Assembly: GCA_037034305.1 (NCBI GenBank)
Contig: JBAGJY010000013.1
Location: 62,001 to 126,000 of the forward strand
Source of the DNA: Streptantibioticus_A sp037034305
GTDB lineage: Bacteria; Actinomycetota; Actinomycetes; Streptomycetales; Streptomycetaceae
Length of the DNA stretch: 64,000 bases
Direction: 5' to 3'
Part shown: in pieces, positions 31,828 to 40,539 of the stretch
Position numbering within the stretch: position 1 is the first letter of the stretch
How the letters are laid out: every line of letters starts with the position of its first letter
Position numbers and translations under genes: made by a program
Notes under the pieces: generated by a model
What the model was told of the DNA's origin: nothing
The model's input: only the letters and a program-made list of their open reading frames with translations
The model's database searches: none

Positions 31828-33603
31828 TTGACCGCGGACCGGACCGGATGGATACGTGTACCGGTCGGCTACGACTCGGCCCGCTGGACCACCCGCGGGC
31901 GGTGCCGCAAGGTCCTGCTCGTCATCCACAACGTGACGTCGGCGACCCGGCTGCTCGACGTCCTGCCCTTGTTCCGCGACGACCTGAGGGTGCAGTTGCT
32001 GGCGACGTGTACGGGCTCCTCGCCGTTCCAGGCAGGGGTGACCGAGCTGCTGGCCACGCTCGGGGTGCCCGTGCTGCCCTGGGAGCAGGCACTGGCGACA
32101 CCGGTGGACCTGGCCTTGTCAGCCAGCTTCGGCGGTGAACTCCACGCGATCCAGGGGCCGTTGGCGATCCTGTCGCACGGCGTTGGATACAATAAGACGC
32201 TCGCCACGCCGAACGCCGAACGCCGAACGCCGAACGCCGAACGCCGAACGCCGAACGCCGAACGCCGAACGCCGAACGCCGAACCGCAGGCGCCTGTGTT
32301 CGGGCTTTCGCGGGAGTGGCTGCTGGCGGATGGCGTACCCGTGGCGGACGCACTGGTCCTGTCCCATCACGAACAGGTCGAGCGGCTACGAGCCGCCTGT
32401 CCGCAGGCGGCACCGACCGCCGTGCTCGCCGGAGACCCCTGCTTCGACCGGATGCTGGCCGCCCGGCCGTACCGGGAACGCTTCCGCAGGGCGCTGGGCG
32501 TCCGCCGCGGCCAGCGCCTCGTACTGCTGAACTCGACGTGGAACCCCGACTCCCTGTTCGGCGACGGTGACGGCGACGTACTGCCGTTCCTGCTGCCGAG
32601 GCTCACCGGTGAACTCCCCGTCGACGAGTACCGGATCGCGGCCGTGCTGCATCCCAACATCTGGCACGGCCACGGTCCGGGACAGCTGCGGACCTGGCTC
32701 GACCGGGCCCGACGTTGCGGACTTGCCCTGGTGGACCCGCTGGTGGGCTGGCGTCAGGCGCTGGTCGCGGCCGACGCCGTACTGGGCGACTTCGGTTCCG
32801 TCTCCTACTACGCCGCCGCCCTGGGCACACCCGTGCTGCTCGGCACGCCCTCGCCGACGTCGCTGGGCGCTGGCACCCCGGTGGCCGACTTCGTGGCCGA
32901 GGCGCCGCGGCTGTGCCCGTACTCGCCGCTACGGCCGCAGTTGGCGGCCCTGCTGGCCGAACACCGTCCGCTGCGCGGACCCGCGCGGCTGACGACCTCC
33001 GCGCCCGGTGCGGCGGCGGCCCTGCTCCGCGGCGCCTTCTACCGGCTGATGTCGCTGCCCGAGCCCACCGGGCCCGCGCTGCTCGATCCGCTGCCGCTGC
33101 CGCCCTACGAACCGCCGTCCCACACCGCGCCGTTGCGGGTCCTGACCCGGCTGTTGGGTACGGCGGAGGTGGCGGTCACCCGCTTCGCGGACCCCCGGTA
33201 CGAACCGGATGGCGAGGGGCAGGCGCACACCGCGGTGCCGGAAGACACCCTGGATCCGGGCCTGTTGTCGTTCGCCGACGTCATCTTCCGGCACGGCGCG
33301 CCGGACGACCCGCGGCTCGGCCCACCCGAGCAGTGGGCCGCGGAGGTCCTGGAGCGCCACCCGCACTGCGCCGCGGCGGCGTACGTCACCGATGCCGGAG
33401 GCTGCACGGTGCGCACCCGGCGGCGCGGGACGTTCCGGCTCGCCTGCGATCCGTGGTCCGCGGACCCGGCGGCCTACGCATCGGCGCTGCACGCGTGGCT
33501 GGCCGCGGGCAAGGAACCGGCCGACCTGGCGGGCGGGTTGACCGTATGGACCGGCGGTGCCGCCCACCAGGTGTCGGTCACCGCTACCGGCCCGGCCCGC
33601 TGA
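31828..33603 (+). CDS. GT-B-like (CDP-glycerol transferase-like) protein with an internal heptamer repeat tract
   Basis: A 591-residue protein. I prefer TTG at 31828 because GGAGGGG lies seven bases upstream; an in-frame ATG at 31804 has no ribosome site. Residues 25-130 look like an N-terminal Rossmann-like lobe (KVLLVIHNVTSATRLLDVLP; LAILSHGVGYNK). A low-complexity segment follows, made of TPNAERR units and encoded by 11 copies of ACGCCGA. The second lobe (VLLNSTWNPDSLFG, then AAVLHPNIWHG, then LVAADAVLGDFGSVSYYAAALGTPVLL) resembles the C-terminal domain of CDP-glycerol glycerophosphotransferases and UDP-GlcNAc epimerases. It ends with a C-terminal extension of unknown type. A change in repeat number not divisible by three would truncate it. 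Its 3' end overlaps the convergent STAND gene by 20 bases. Confidence 0.7.
   Translation: MTADRTGWIRVPVGYDSARWTTRGRCRKVLLVIHNVTSATRLLDVLPLFRDDLRVQLLATCTGSSPFQAGVTELLATLGVPVLPWEQALATPVDLALSASFGGELHAIQGPLAILSHGVGYNKTLATPNAERRTPNAERRTPNAERRTPNAEPQAPVFGLSREWLLADGVPVADALVLSHHEQVERLRAACPQAAPTAVLAGDPCFDRMLAARPYRERFRRALGVRRGQRLVLLNSTWNPDSLFGDGDGDVLPFLLPRLTGELPVDEYRIAAVLHPNIWHGHGPGQLRTWLDRARRCGLALVDPLVGWRQALVAADAVLGDFGSVSYYAAALGTPVLLGTPSPTSLGAGTPVADFVAEAPRLCPYSPLRPQLAALLAEHRPLRGPARLTTSAPGAAAALLRGAFYRLMSLPEPTGPALLDPLPLPPYEPPSHTAPLRVLTRLLGTAEVAVTRFADPRYEPDGEGQAHTAVPEDTLDPGLLSFADVIFRHGAPDDPRLGPPEQWAAEVLERHPHCAAAAYVTDAGGCTVRTRRRGTFRLACDPWSADPAAYASALHAWLAAGKEPADLAGGLTVWTGGAAHQVSVTATGPAR
32206..32282 (+). 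repeat. Heptanucleotide tandem repeat (ACGCCGA)11 inside a coding region
   Basis: Eleven perfect, uninterrupted copies of ACGCCGA. Three units make 21 bases and encode TPNAERR. The unit contains no stop in any frame. Losing one copy shifts the reader to a frame that stops at 32528-32530. Gaining one shifts it to a frame that stops at 32568-32570. Either way a protein of about 235-250 residues results instead of 591. Such tracts typically change length by slipped-strand mispairing. Confidence 0.95.
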
Positions 33604-35719
33604 CGCACTGCTCGCGCAGCGCACGCAGATGTGCCACGTGGTAGTGGGCGTTCTCGCTCGCCAGCGCGTCGATCGCCTCGTCGATCAACGACAGCGCTTC
33701 GGTGCGGCGCCCGGCGAGCATGTGGGTCTCGGCGAGGTCGGTGAGCGTACGGGCGGTGTTGTACGGCTCCCGGGTCTCGCGGAAGAAGCGCAGCGCCGCG
33801 GTCAGTTGCTCCTCGGCCTCGGCCCAGTCGCCCATACCGCGCAGCGCTCGGCCCCGGTGGCGCAGCAGCAGAGCGCGGGCCCGCGGGAGGTCCCTGAAGC
33901 CGATGTCCTCCTCGCCGATGCCGTCCAGGATGCGATCCGCCTCGCTGAACAGTTCGTGGGCGTCCCGGAAGCGCCACTGCGCCAGCCGTACCAGCCCCAG
34001 CGTCTCGGTGGCGGTGGCGTGACCGCGTACGTGGTCGGCCCGCCGCTCGGCCTCGGCGGCGCCCCTCGCCGCCGCTTCGGCCTCCTCGAACCGGCGGGAC
34101 GGGATCAACGCCATGGCCAGCAGCGTGCCCATGCGCCCGGCCATCAGCGTGTCGGCGGGCAGCGTCGCGGCGGCCCGCACGGCGGCCCGTAGTGCCGGAA
34201 GCACCTCCTCATGCCGTCCGTCCTTGAGCTGCGCCGCCCACAGCGCCTCGCAGAGCTGGCACGCGGTGTCCGCCAGTTCCAACTCCTCGGCGGCGAGCAC
34301 GGCTTGCACGAGGTTGGCCAGCTCGCCGCCGAGGGCGGCGAGCGCCGCGCCCTTGGTGGGGTAGTCGCCCGGCGGGAGTTCAGCGGCGGCCCGGCCGACC
34401 CGCCAGCTCTCCGGCAGTGCGGCGCGGGCGGTCCGTACGGCGAAGGTGAGGTACCACTCCACGGTGCGCTTGAGTGCCTTGCGGCCGCCCGTGATGCCGT
34501 CCGCACGCGCGACCATCTCCTGCGCGTGGCGGCGCACGGCCGGGCGATAGCGGTAGCGGCCGGGTTCGATGCGCTCCAACAGTCGCCGGTCCGCGAGTTC
34601 TTCGAGCAGTTCGGCGGCCGTGGACTGCGGGACCTCGGCCGCCGCCCCGGCTGCCGCCGCGCCCAGCGCGGGCCACGGCCACAGTGCCGCCCGCCGGTAG
34701 ACCAGCGCCGCGTCCGGCGGGAGCTGGCGGTACGTGTCCTCGGCATGAGCACGGACAGGGTCGTCGATGGGCACGTCGGATCCCCCTCCCGGCCGGGGCG
34801 GCTCGGTCAGTCGCGGTGCGACCGCCCACAGGGCGTACGGCGAGCCGCCGCAACGGGCGAGCACCGACGGCAGGGTGTCGCGGGCCTTGTCCACCGCCTT
34901 GCGACCGGCGATGTCGGTGAGCAGTTGGACGGCGTACTTCCTGGCCAGTGGTTCCACTTCGATCGGTACGGCGTCCAGGTCGGGTAGCCGCCGATGGGCG
35001 GCGATGACGGTGAGGACACCCGGGCCGTCCGCGAGCAGCGGTTTGACCTGCGCGGCGCAGTGCGCGTGATCGAGCACGACGAGCAGCCGCAGGTCCGCGA
35101 CGAGTTCCCGGAACAGGCTGGTGCGGTCCTGCGTACCGGGCGGGATCTCCTCGTCGCGCAGTCCCAGTTGGCCCAGCGCCCGGTGCAGGGCCACGGCGCC
35201 GTCCATCCCGCGGCCCGCCACGCCGTCGCCGAAGTCGACGTACAGCTGCCCGTCCGGGAAGCGCCGCAGTTCGCGCCAACCCCACTGGACGGCCAGCGCA
35301 CTGCTCCCGATCCCCTCCGGCCCGTACAGCAGCACTCTTCGCGGCCGTCCGTCGAGCCTGCGGGACGCTTCACGGTCGAGCAGCCGCATCGGTTCCCGGC
35401 GGTCGCTGAACAAGGTCACGGCGCCCGGCAGTTGCGGCCTGCGGCGCACGACAGGTCGGCCCAGCGTGCCGCGTACCAGGGCTTCCACTTCGGCCAGCGC
35501 CGCGGCGAGTTCCGCGTCCCGCGACGCGCCGTCGAACAGCCGCCGCGCCAGTGCCTGCCGGTCCGAATCCGTCTCGGGTGCGCTGACCTCCCGCCCCACG
35601 ATCCGCCGGGCGAGGCCGCCGATCAGCTGCGTCGCCTGTTTGCCCGCCTCGTTGCCCATCCCCGCGTACGCCGCCCCGAGCATCGCCGAAACGGCTCCCA
35701 GCGATACGGGTTCCACCAT
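33584..35719 (-). CDS. STAND-like NTPase fold / TPR protein with degenerate P-loop
   Basis: A 711-residue protein from ATG at 35719 with GGGAGGGG upstream. Residues 1-90 form a helical domain (SAMLGAAYAGMGNEAGKQAT), perhaps an adaptor domain. Residues 110-330 resemble the NB-ARC/AfsR-type NTPase: the P-loop reads LLYGPEGIGSSAL near residue 132, with serine where the essential lysine should be, and Walker B is LLVVLDHAH. A winged helix follows (LLEELADRRLLERIEPGRYR), then a helical and TPR region to the end (for example GRALRGMGDWAEAEEQLTAA). It lacks the SARP DNA-binding domain of AfsR. It is probably a signalling scaffold whose nucleotide use is doubtful. Confidence 0.8.
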   Translation of the reverse strand: MVEPVSLGAVSAMLGAAYAGMGNEAGKQATQLIGGLARRIVGREVSAPETDSDRQALARRLFDGASRDAELAAALAEVEALVRGTLGRPVVRRRPQLPGAVTLFSDRREPMRLLDREASRRLDGRPRRVLLYGPEGIGSSALAVQWGWRELRRFPDGQLYVDFGDGVAGRGMDGAVALHRALGQLGLRDEEIPPGTQDRTSLFRELVADLRLLVVLDHAHCAAQVKPLLADGPGVLTVIAAHRRLPDLDAVPIEVEPLARKYAVQLLTDIAGRKAVDKARDTLPSVLARCGGSPYALWAVAPRLTEPPRPGGGSDVPIDDPVRAHAEDTYRQLPPDAALVYRRAALWPWPALGAAAAGAAAEVPQSTAAELLEELADRRLLERIEPGRYRYRPAVRRHAQEMVARADGITGGRKALKRTVEWYLTFAVRTARAALPESWRVGRAAAELPPGDYPTKGAALAALGGELANLVQAVLAAEELELADTACQLCEALWAAQLKDGRHEEVLPALRAAVRAAATLPADTLMAGRMGTLLAMALIPSRRFEEAEAAARGAAEAERRADHVRGHATATETLGLVRLAQWRFRDAHELFSEADRILDGIGEEDIGFRDLPRARALLLRHRGRALRGMGDWAEAEEQLTAALRFFRETREPYNTARTLTDLAETHMLAGRRTEALSLIDEAIDALASENAHYHVAHLRALREQCVSGPGR

Positions 35720-35989
35720 GCCGCCCCTCCCCCACACCACTACTCCGACCTTGAGGGCAACGGTAGCGGGCACCCCGTGCGGGCGGCACGGATCGTGGTA
35801 CGGCCCGCCACGCCGCAAGCTCCGACGGGCAGCCGTACAACCCTCGGATCGGGTTCATGGTCAACATCAGGAACGGCCGGTCGGACACCAACAGGCCGAA
35901 ACCAGCTGTCCGTGAGCGTTCCGCAACTCCTCGCCTGACGCTACGGATTGGGGAAAGCCGCTCCTTTCGCGCCGTACAGGGGGGACGCA

Positions 35990-37111
35990 GTGAACGTGGG
36001 CTCGGGACTGCAACGGGCGAGATCGTTCATGATCCTGGCCACGATGCTGTATCGGGTGAGCCATCTGGTGGTCGGCCTGTTCGCCGTCGCTCAGCACCAA
36101 CCGGCGTCGCCTGCCGCGTGGTTGGTGCTCGCGGCGGCGGTGGGATGCAGTGTGTGGGTGTGGGGCGGGGCGCTGGCCCGGGGGGTCTTCTCCGGTCGGC
36201 CGGTGTGGGCGGACGTGGTGGTCAGCGGGTGCGTGCTGCCGGTCGTGGCGTGGGAGTGGGGTGGGCCGCTGGTGCCCTCGGCGGGCGGGTGGGTGATGTT
36301 GCTGGGCACGTCGGCGAGTTCGGCGGCGGCCGTCGCCTTCGGGCGGATCGCGCTGGCCGGTTCGATGCTGTTGCTGACGGCGACGCATGTCGCGGTGTGC
36401 CGGGCGGTCGGTGCGAGCGCCGTGGACCTGGACGGCCACCTCGTCTCACTCGCCTCTTCGGCCATCATGGCCTGGGTGTTCGGGTGGTACCTGACCCGCC
36501 AGGGCCGCTCGCTTGACGACGCCAGTGCCCGGGCGATCGCCGCCGAGGCGCACCGGGCCCGGTACGCCGAGCGGATCGGCCACTACCGGGCGCTGCACGA
36601 CACGGTGCTTGCCACACTGACCGCCATCGCCGGTGGCGTGGACGCCAACTCCCCGCAGGTCAGGGAGCGTTGCGCCATGGAGGCCGCCTATCTGCGGCGG
36701 CTGATCCAACGCACCTCCGACGAGGAGTTCCACCCGCGGCTCGGCGCGGCCCTTGAGCGTGCCGTCCGCTCCGCCGAGAGCCTCGGCCTGCGCGTCACCA
36801 CGCAGTACCACCACCTGCCCGAGGTGCCCGCCGAGGTCGCGGCGGCCGTGGCCGACGCGGTCACCGAGGCGCTCAACAACGTACGAAGACACGCGGGCAC
36901 CGCACGCGCCTGTCTGACCGCGGCGGGGGACGGCGGTGCGCTGGTGGTCACGGTGGTGGACCGCGGCCGTGGCTTCGTGCCGGACGAGGTGGCCGCAGGG
37001 CTCGGCCTGCGCCGTTCGGTGCGCGACCGGCTGGCCGAGGTGGGCGGCCGTGCCGTGGTGGACAGCTGCCCCGGTGAGGGTGCGGTCGTGGAGCTGCGGT
37101 GGCCGCGGTGA
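35990..37111 (+). CDS. Membrane sensor histidine kinase (DesK/NarL class)
   Basis: A 373-residue protein. GTG at 35990 has AGGGGGG ten bases upstream, so I prefer it to the ATG 42 bases earlier. The first 165 residues hold about five hydrophobic segments with almost no extracellular loops, so sensing is probably within the membrane. The phospho-acceptor is His203 in YRALHDTVLATL, a HisKA_3-type dimerisation helix. The ATPase domain has the N-box EALNNVRRHAG and G-boxes DRGRGF and GLGLRRSV. It overlaps its response regulator gene by 13 bases (or four if the later start is used). Confidence 0.88.
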   Translation: MNVGSGLQRARSFMILATMLYRVSHLVVGLFAVAQHQPASPAAWLVLAAAVGCSVWVWGGALARGVFSGRPVWADVVVSGCVLPVVAWEWGGPLVPSAGGWVMLLGTSASSAAAVAFGRIALAGSMLLLTATHVAVCRAVGASAVDLDGHLVSLASSAIMAWVFGWYLTRQGRSLDDASARAIAAEAHRARYAERIGHYRALHDTVLATLTAIAGGVDANSPQVRERCAMEAAYLRRLIQRTSDEEFHPRLGAALERAVRSAESLGLRVTTQYHHLPEVPAEVAAAVADAVTEALNNVRRHAGTARACLTAAGDGGALVVTVVDRGRGFVPDEVAAGLGLRRSVRDRLAEVGGRAVVDSCPGEGAVVELRWPR

Positions 37112-37737
37112 TCACGGTCGGTGTGGTGGACGACGACCGGATGCTGCTCGACGGCATGCGGTCATGGCTGCGCGATGTGCCGGGGCTGCGGATGGTGGCC
37201 GCGACCGCCACGGTGCCCGAGTTCCTGGCGGGCACGCCCGAAGCGGTGGACGTCGTGCTGCTCGACCTGGTGCTGCGGGACGGGTCGGTGCCGGAGCGGA
37301 ACATCCGGCTGCTGCGGGAGGCCGGAAGCCGGGTGCTGGTGATCAGTACGGCGCCGGACCGCTCCCGGATCGTGGCCGCCATCGCGGCGGGCGCCGACGG
37401 CTATCTGACGAAGGACAACGACCTGCCGACGCTGGTCGCGGCCATCGAGGAGATCGCGGCGGGCGGCACCGCGCACTCCCCGGAGATGGCTTTCGCCTGC
37501 GCGCACGACGACGACCCGGCCCGGCCCCGGCTGTCGCCCAGGGAACTGCAGGTCCTGCTCGACTACGCCTCGGGCATGACCCTCAAGTCGACGGCGCGGC
37601 GCGCGGGCATCACCGCGAACACGGCGAAGGACTACCTGGACCGGGTGAAGGCCAAGTACCAGCAGGCTGGTCGGCCCACGTACACCAAGACCGACCTGGC
37701 CCGGCGGGTGCGCGAGGACGGACTGGAGGGCCGCTGA
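37099..37737 (+). CDS. LuxR-type response regulator
   Basis: A 212-residue regulator. The GTG at 37099 is the most upstream start; GTG at 37108 would give a four-base GTGA overlap with the kinase and is equally plausible. The receiver domain has the acidic triad Asp11-13 (VVDDDR), the phosphorylation site Asp56 in VVLLDLVLRDG and a Lys in GYLTKDND. The C-terminal NarL/LuxR-type helix-turn-helix begins LSPRELQVLLDYASGMTLKS. It pairs with the kinase encoded upstream. The only gene following in the same direction encodes a secreted repeat protein, which is its most obvious candidate target. Confidence 0.88.
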   Translation: MAAVITVGVVDDDRMLLDGMRSWLRDVPGLRMVAATATVPEFLAGTPEAVDVVLLDLVLRDGSVPERNIRLLREAGSRVLVISTAPDRSRIVAAIAAGADGYLTKDNDLPTLVAAIEEIAAGGTAHSPEMAFACAHDDDPARPRLSPRELQVLLDYASGMTLKSTARRAGITANTAKDYLDRVKAKYQQAGRPTYTKTDLARRVREDGLEGR

Positions 37738-37831
37738 CCGCGCAAGCCCCCCGAACTGGTGGCGCCGCAAGGGAGGTTGCCGCCGCTAGCGTCGTTCGGC
37801 GGCACCCGTACGTTCGAGAGAGTGGGAGCAC

Positions 37832-38614
37832 ATGAAGTCAATGGGCATGTGGCTGGCCCGCCTGTTGTCGGCGCTGGCGCTGGTCGTCGGTGGCGTCGTG
37901 TTCTGCGCGGGCGGCGCACAGGCGGCCACGGTCTGCGGCGACAGACCGGTGCCGCCGGGGCAGGTCATCACTTCCGAGACGCTGACCGCCAGTTGTACCG
38001 GCGGCTACCTCACCGAGACGATCCAGCCGCCGTACGACGGTATCCAGGTCTGCGGCAACTCGCCGGTCCCCACCGGCTATGTCTTCACCTCGCTGTACAC
38101 CACCAGCAGCTGCGGGCCCTACCAGACCGGGCGACTCAACACGGTCCGGGCCGGGCTGCGCATGTGCGGCAACTACAACGGTTCCCTCCCCGACCGGTAT
38201 GTGATCACCAATGAGGGCCCGGACGGCGCCTGTGCCCAGTGGTACGGCGAGACGATCAACCCCGTCTACGACGGAATCCAGATCTGCGGCAACTCGCCGA
38301 TGCCGTCGGGCTATGTGATCACCGCGAACTCGCAGAACAGCGGTTGCGGCATCTACCAGGGCGCACGGATCAACGCGGCCTACGACGGAATCATCTTCTG
38401 CGGCAACTCCCCGGTACCGCCCGGCTATGTCATCACCGCCAACAACCAGAACAGCAGCTGCGGGATGTACCTCGGCGGGCGGCTGAACCGGCCGTACAAC
38501 GGCATCAGGGTGTGCGCCAACTCCCCCGTCCCGGACGGCTGGTGGGTTTCCGCCGACGGCCTGCAGACGCCTGCCTGCGCACCGTACATGGCGGAGACGT
38601 TGAGGAACCAGTGA
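37832..38614 (+). CDS. Secreted protein of six Cys-pair repeats, unknown function
   Basis: A 260-residue protein from ATG at 37832. Residues 1-31 are a signal peptide (LLSALALVVGGVVFCAGGAQAA). The mature part is six repeats of about 36-39 residues, each starting with a motif like GIQVCGNSPVPTGYVIT and containing a second cysteine about 20 residues on (for example QNSGCGIYQG), so 12 regularly spaced cysteines probably form six intra-repeat disulfides. No enzyme motif is visible. It looks like an extracellular binding or structural module. It is 94 bases downstream of a two-component system. Nothing in it matches a family I can name. Confidence 0.75.
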   Translation: MKSMGMWLARLLSALALVVGGVVFCAGGAQAATVCGDRPVPPGQVITSETLTASCTGGYLTETIQPPYDGIQVCGNSPVPTGYVFTSLYTTSSCGPYQTGRLNTVRAGLRMCGNYNGSLPDRYVITNEGPDGACAQWYGETINPVYDGIQICGNSPMPSGYVITANSQNSGCGIYQGARINAAYDGIIFCGNSPVPPGYVITANNQNSSCGMYLGGRLNRPYNGIRVCANSPVPDGWWVSADGLQTPACAPYMAETLRNQ

Positions 38615-38619
38615 GCCGA

Positions 38620-38668
38620 CGACAGCGGCGCTGGCCACGGCGAGGCCGTCCAGCCAGCGCGGCTGTCG
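38620..38668. terminator. Convergent hairpin between the repeat protein and MFS genes
   Basis: CGACAGCGGCGCTGGC (38620-38635) pairs with GCCAGCGCGGCTGTCG (38653-38668) with one mismatch over a 17-base loop. It lies six bases past one stop codon and 12 before the other, so it can serve both convergent genes. Confidence 0.7.
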
Positions 38669-38680
38669 TGTCCCCAACCG

Positions 38681-39931
38681 TCAGTCCGCCGCTGCTGGTT
38701 GGGGCCGCGCGGTGGGCAGGCCGCGCAGTCCCGGTGTGGTCAGGCAGACCAGTGCGACCGCCGCGATGCCCAGCAGGCCCCCGCTGACCAGGGCGGTCGC
38801 CCCCGAAGTCAGACCGGCGACGATGCCGCCGCGCAGGTTGCCCAGGTCAGGTCCGGCCTGCCCGACGATCTGCTCGGCCGCGCCGACCCGGCCGAGGAGC
38901 GCGTTCGGGGTGCAGCTCTGCACGATCGTGCCGCGGGAGACCACGGCGACGGTGTCCGCGGCCCCGGCGACCGCCAGGCAGGCCAAGGCGGTCCACGGGT
39001 CGGGTGCCAGGCCGAACAGCGCGAGTGCCGCTCCCCACACCGCCGATCCGCCGAGCATCACCCCACCGGGCCGGGGCAGCCGGGTGAAGATCCCCGAGAA
39101 GACGGACGCGATGACGCCGCCGACGGCGATGGCACTCAGGAACAGTCCGAGGGTACGCGGGTTGCCGCCGAACCGTTCGGCGTTGACCAGCGGAAACAGG
39201 CTGATCGGCATCGACAGTACGGTGGTGGCCAGATCCGTGAGCAGTGCGCCGCGCACCGCTGGCGTACGCACCAGGAAGGCAACTCCGTCCAGTACACCGC
39301 GTAGCCCTGGCCGGGGAGGTTCGCCGTACGGCCGCGTCGGCGGCAGCCCGAAGGCACCGTGGAGCGCCATCGCGAAGGTGATCGTGTCGACCGCATAGCA
39401 TCCGGCGGCGCCCCACCAGCCCAGCACCACCCCGCCCAACGCCGGTCCCAGCAGCATCACCGCCTGGGAGGCGATCCGGTTCAGCGCCAGTCCGGCCGCG
39501 AGTTGCTCCTTGGGCAGCAGCCGTGGGACGAAGGTGCGGGCGGCCGGACCGCCCCCGGCGACGAAGCACGACTGCGCCGCGACCAGCGCCAGCACGCCGA
39601 CCACCGGCAGTCGCCCGACAGGCCCCTGCAGGGCCAGCAGGAGGGAGCAGACGGCCTGGCCGGCGGTGGTCACCAGGTAGAGCCCGCGTCGGTCGAAGCG
39701 ATCGGCGAGCGATCCCGCGAACAGCGCGAACGCGAGCACCGGCACGGCATGGGCCAGGCCAACCGCCCCGGTCCACACGGTACTTGAGGTCGTCCGCCAG
39801 ACCTGGAACAGCACGGCGACCGTCGTCATCTGCCCGCCGAGCGCGCACAGCGCCTGCCCGATCCACAACCGCCGGAACGGCGGCGAGGAACGCAGCGGGG
39901 TGATGTCCACCAGCGCACGGCTCAGTCCCAC
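38681..39931 (-). CDS. MFS efflux transporter (EntS-like)
   Basis: A 416-residue, 12-helix major facilitator read from GTG at 39931, which overlaps the stop of the upstream marR gene by ten bases. The inter-helix loop GSLADRFDRRGLYL is the MFS A-motif. Sequence character (FRRLWIGQALCALGGQMTTV) fits the MFS_3/enterobactin exporter-like group of multidrug exporters. As the second gene of a marR operon it is probably induced by the compound it exports. Confidence 0.88.
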   Translation of the reverse strand: MGLSRALVDITPLRSSPPFRRLWIGQALCALGGQMTTVAVLFQVWRTTSSTVWTGAVGLAHAVPVLAFALFAGSLADRFDRRGLYLVTTAGQAVCSLLLALQGPVGRLPVVGVLALVAAQSCFVAGGGPAARTFVPRLLPKEQLAAGLALNRIASQAVMLLGPALGGVVLGWWGAAGCYAVDTITFAMALHGAFGLPPTRPYGEPPRPGLRGVLDGVAFLVRTPAVRGALLTDLATTVLSMPISLFPLVNAERFGGNPRTLGLFLSAIAVGGVIASVFSGIFTRLPRPGGVMLGGSAVWGAALALFGLAPDPWTALACLAVAGAADTVAVVSRGTIVQSCTPNALLGRVGAAEQIVGQAGPDLGNLRGGIVAGLTSGATALVSGGLLGIAAVALVCLTTPGLRGLPTARPQPAAAD

Positions 39932-40422
39932 TCGGGATCCTCCGCGAGCTTGTCGGCGATCCGGTCATGGAAGCTCCTGCGCCGCAGCGCCTGCTCGATG
40001 TCGGTGACGACCTGGCTGAGCGGATAGGGGATCTCCGCCTCGATCTCGGCGAGCGCGGCCTCGGTGGCCCGCCACTCCGCCGCCAACCGGCCGACGATGC
40101 GGCGGGCCTTGGGGGTGAGCGTCACCTTCTTGCTGCGTGCGTCGGGCCCGGCCACGGTCCGCACCAGTCCCGCGGCGCGCATTGCGGCCACCTTCTGGCT
40201 GAGTGCGGAGTGCGTACGCCGCACCGATTCGGCCAGCTCCGTGATGGTCATCGGCCCCTGGGCGTGCAGCCTGAGCAGTTCCATGACGTAGCTGGGTTTG
40301 AGCCCTTCGATCCGGGCGTCGGCGTAGATCCGTGCGATGTCGGCGTCCATCGCCGCCTGCAGCAGCCGCAACGGCCGCCAGCGGCTGTGCCAGGTGGGGT
40401 CGAGCGCGTCGTCCTGTGGCAT
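39922..40422 (-). CDS. MarR family repressor of the adjacent MFS gene
   Basis: A 166-residue winged-helix protein from ATG at 40422. The recognition part is ITELAESVRRTHSALSQKVA and the wing GLVRTVAGPDARSKKVTLT, at about residues 60-105. It overlaps the MFS gene. A perfect 24-base palindrome lies 12 bases upstream of its start, so autorepression of the two-gene operon is the clear expectation. Confidence 0.92.
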   Translation of the reverse strand: MPQDDALDPTWHSRWRPLRLLQAAMDADIARIYADARIEGLKPSYVMELLRLHAQGPMTITELAESVRRTHSALSQKVAAMRAAGLVRTVAGPDARSKKVTLTPKARRIVGRLAAEWRATEAALAEIEAEIPYPLSQVVTDIEQALRRRSFHDRIADKLAEDPEWD

Positions 40423-40434
40423 GGCACGAACCGT

Positions 40435-40458
40435 AACAGCACTTATATAAGTGCTGTT
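40435..40458. promoter_or_regulatory. Perfect 24-bp palindrome, MarR operator
   Basis: AACAGCACTTAT joined directly to its exact inverse ATAAGTGCTGTT. It is A+T-rich at the centre (TTATATAA), which probably also forms part of the promoter. It lies 12 bases upstream of the marR start codon. Confidence 0.85.
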
Positions 40459-40489
40459 GGAATTTCGGTGTGCCGTGCGGAAACGCGGC

Positions 40490-40517
40490 GGGGCCCCGGC
40501 CGCCAGACCGGGGCCCC
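40490..40517 (-). terminator. 10-bp G+C hairpin downstream of the second MFS gene
   Basis: GGGGCCCCGG and CCGGGGCCCC (40490-40499 and 40508-40517) over an eight-base loop, 22 bases past the stop codon of the reverse-strand MFS gene. Confidence 0.75.
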
Positions 40518-40539
40518 GTTCACTGGGGTGCCGCGCCGC

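Noticed and set aside
32206..32282. A CRISPR-like or satellite array.
   Set aside because: The unit is seven bases without spacers and lies inside an open coding frame.
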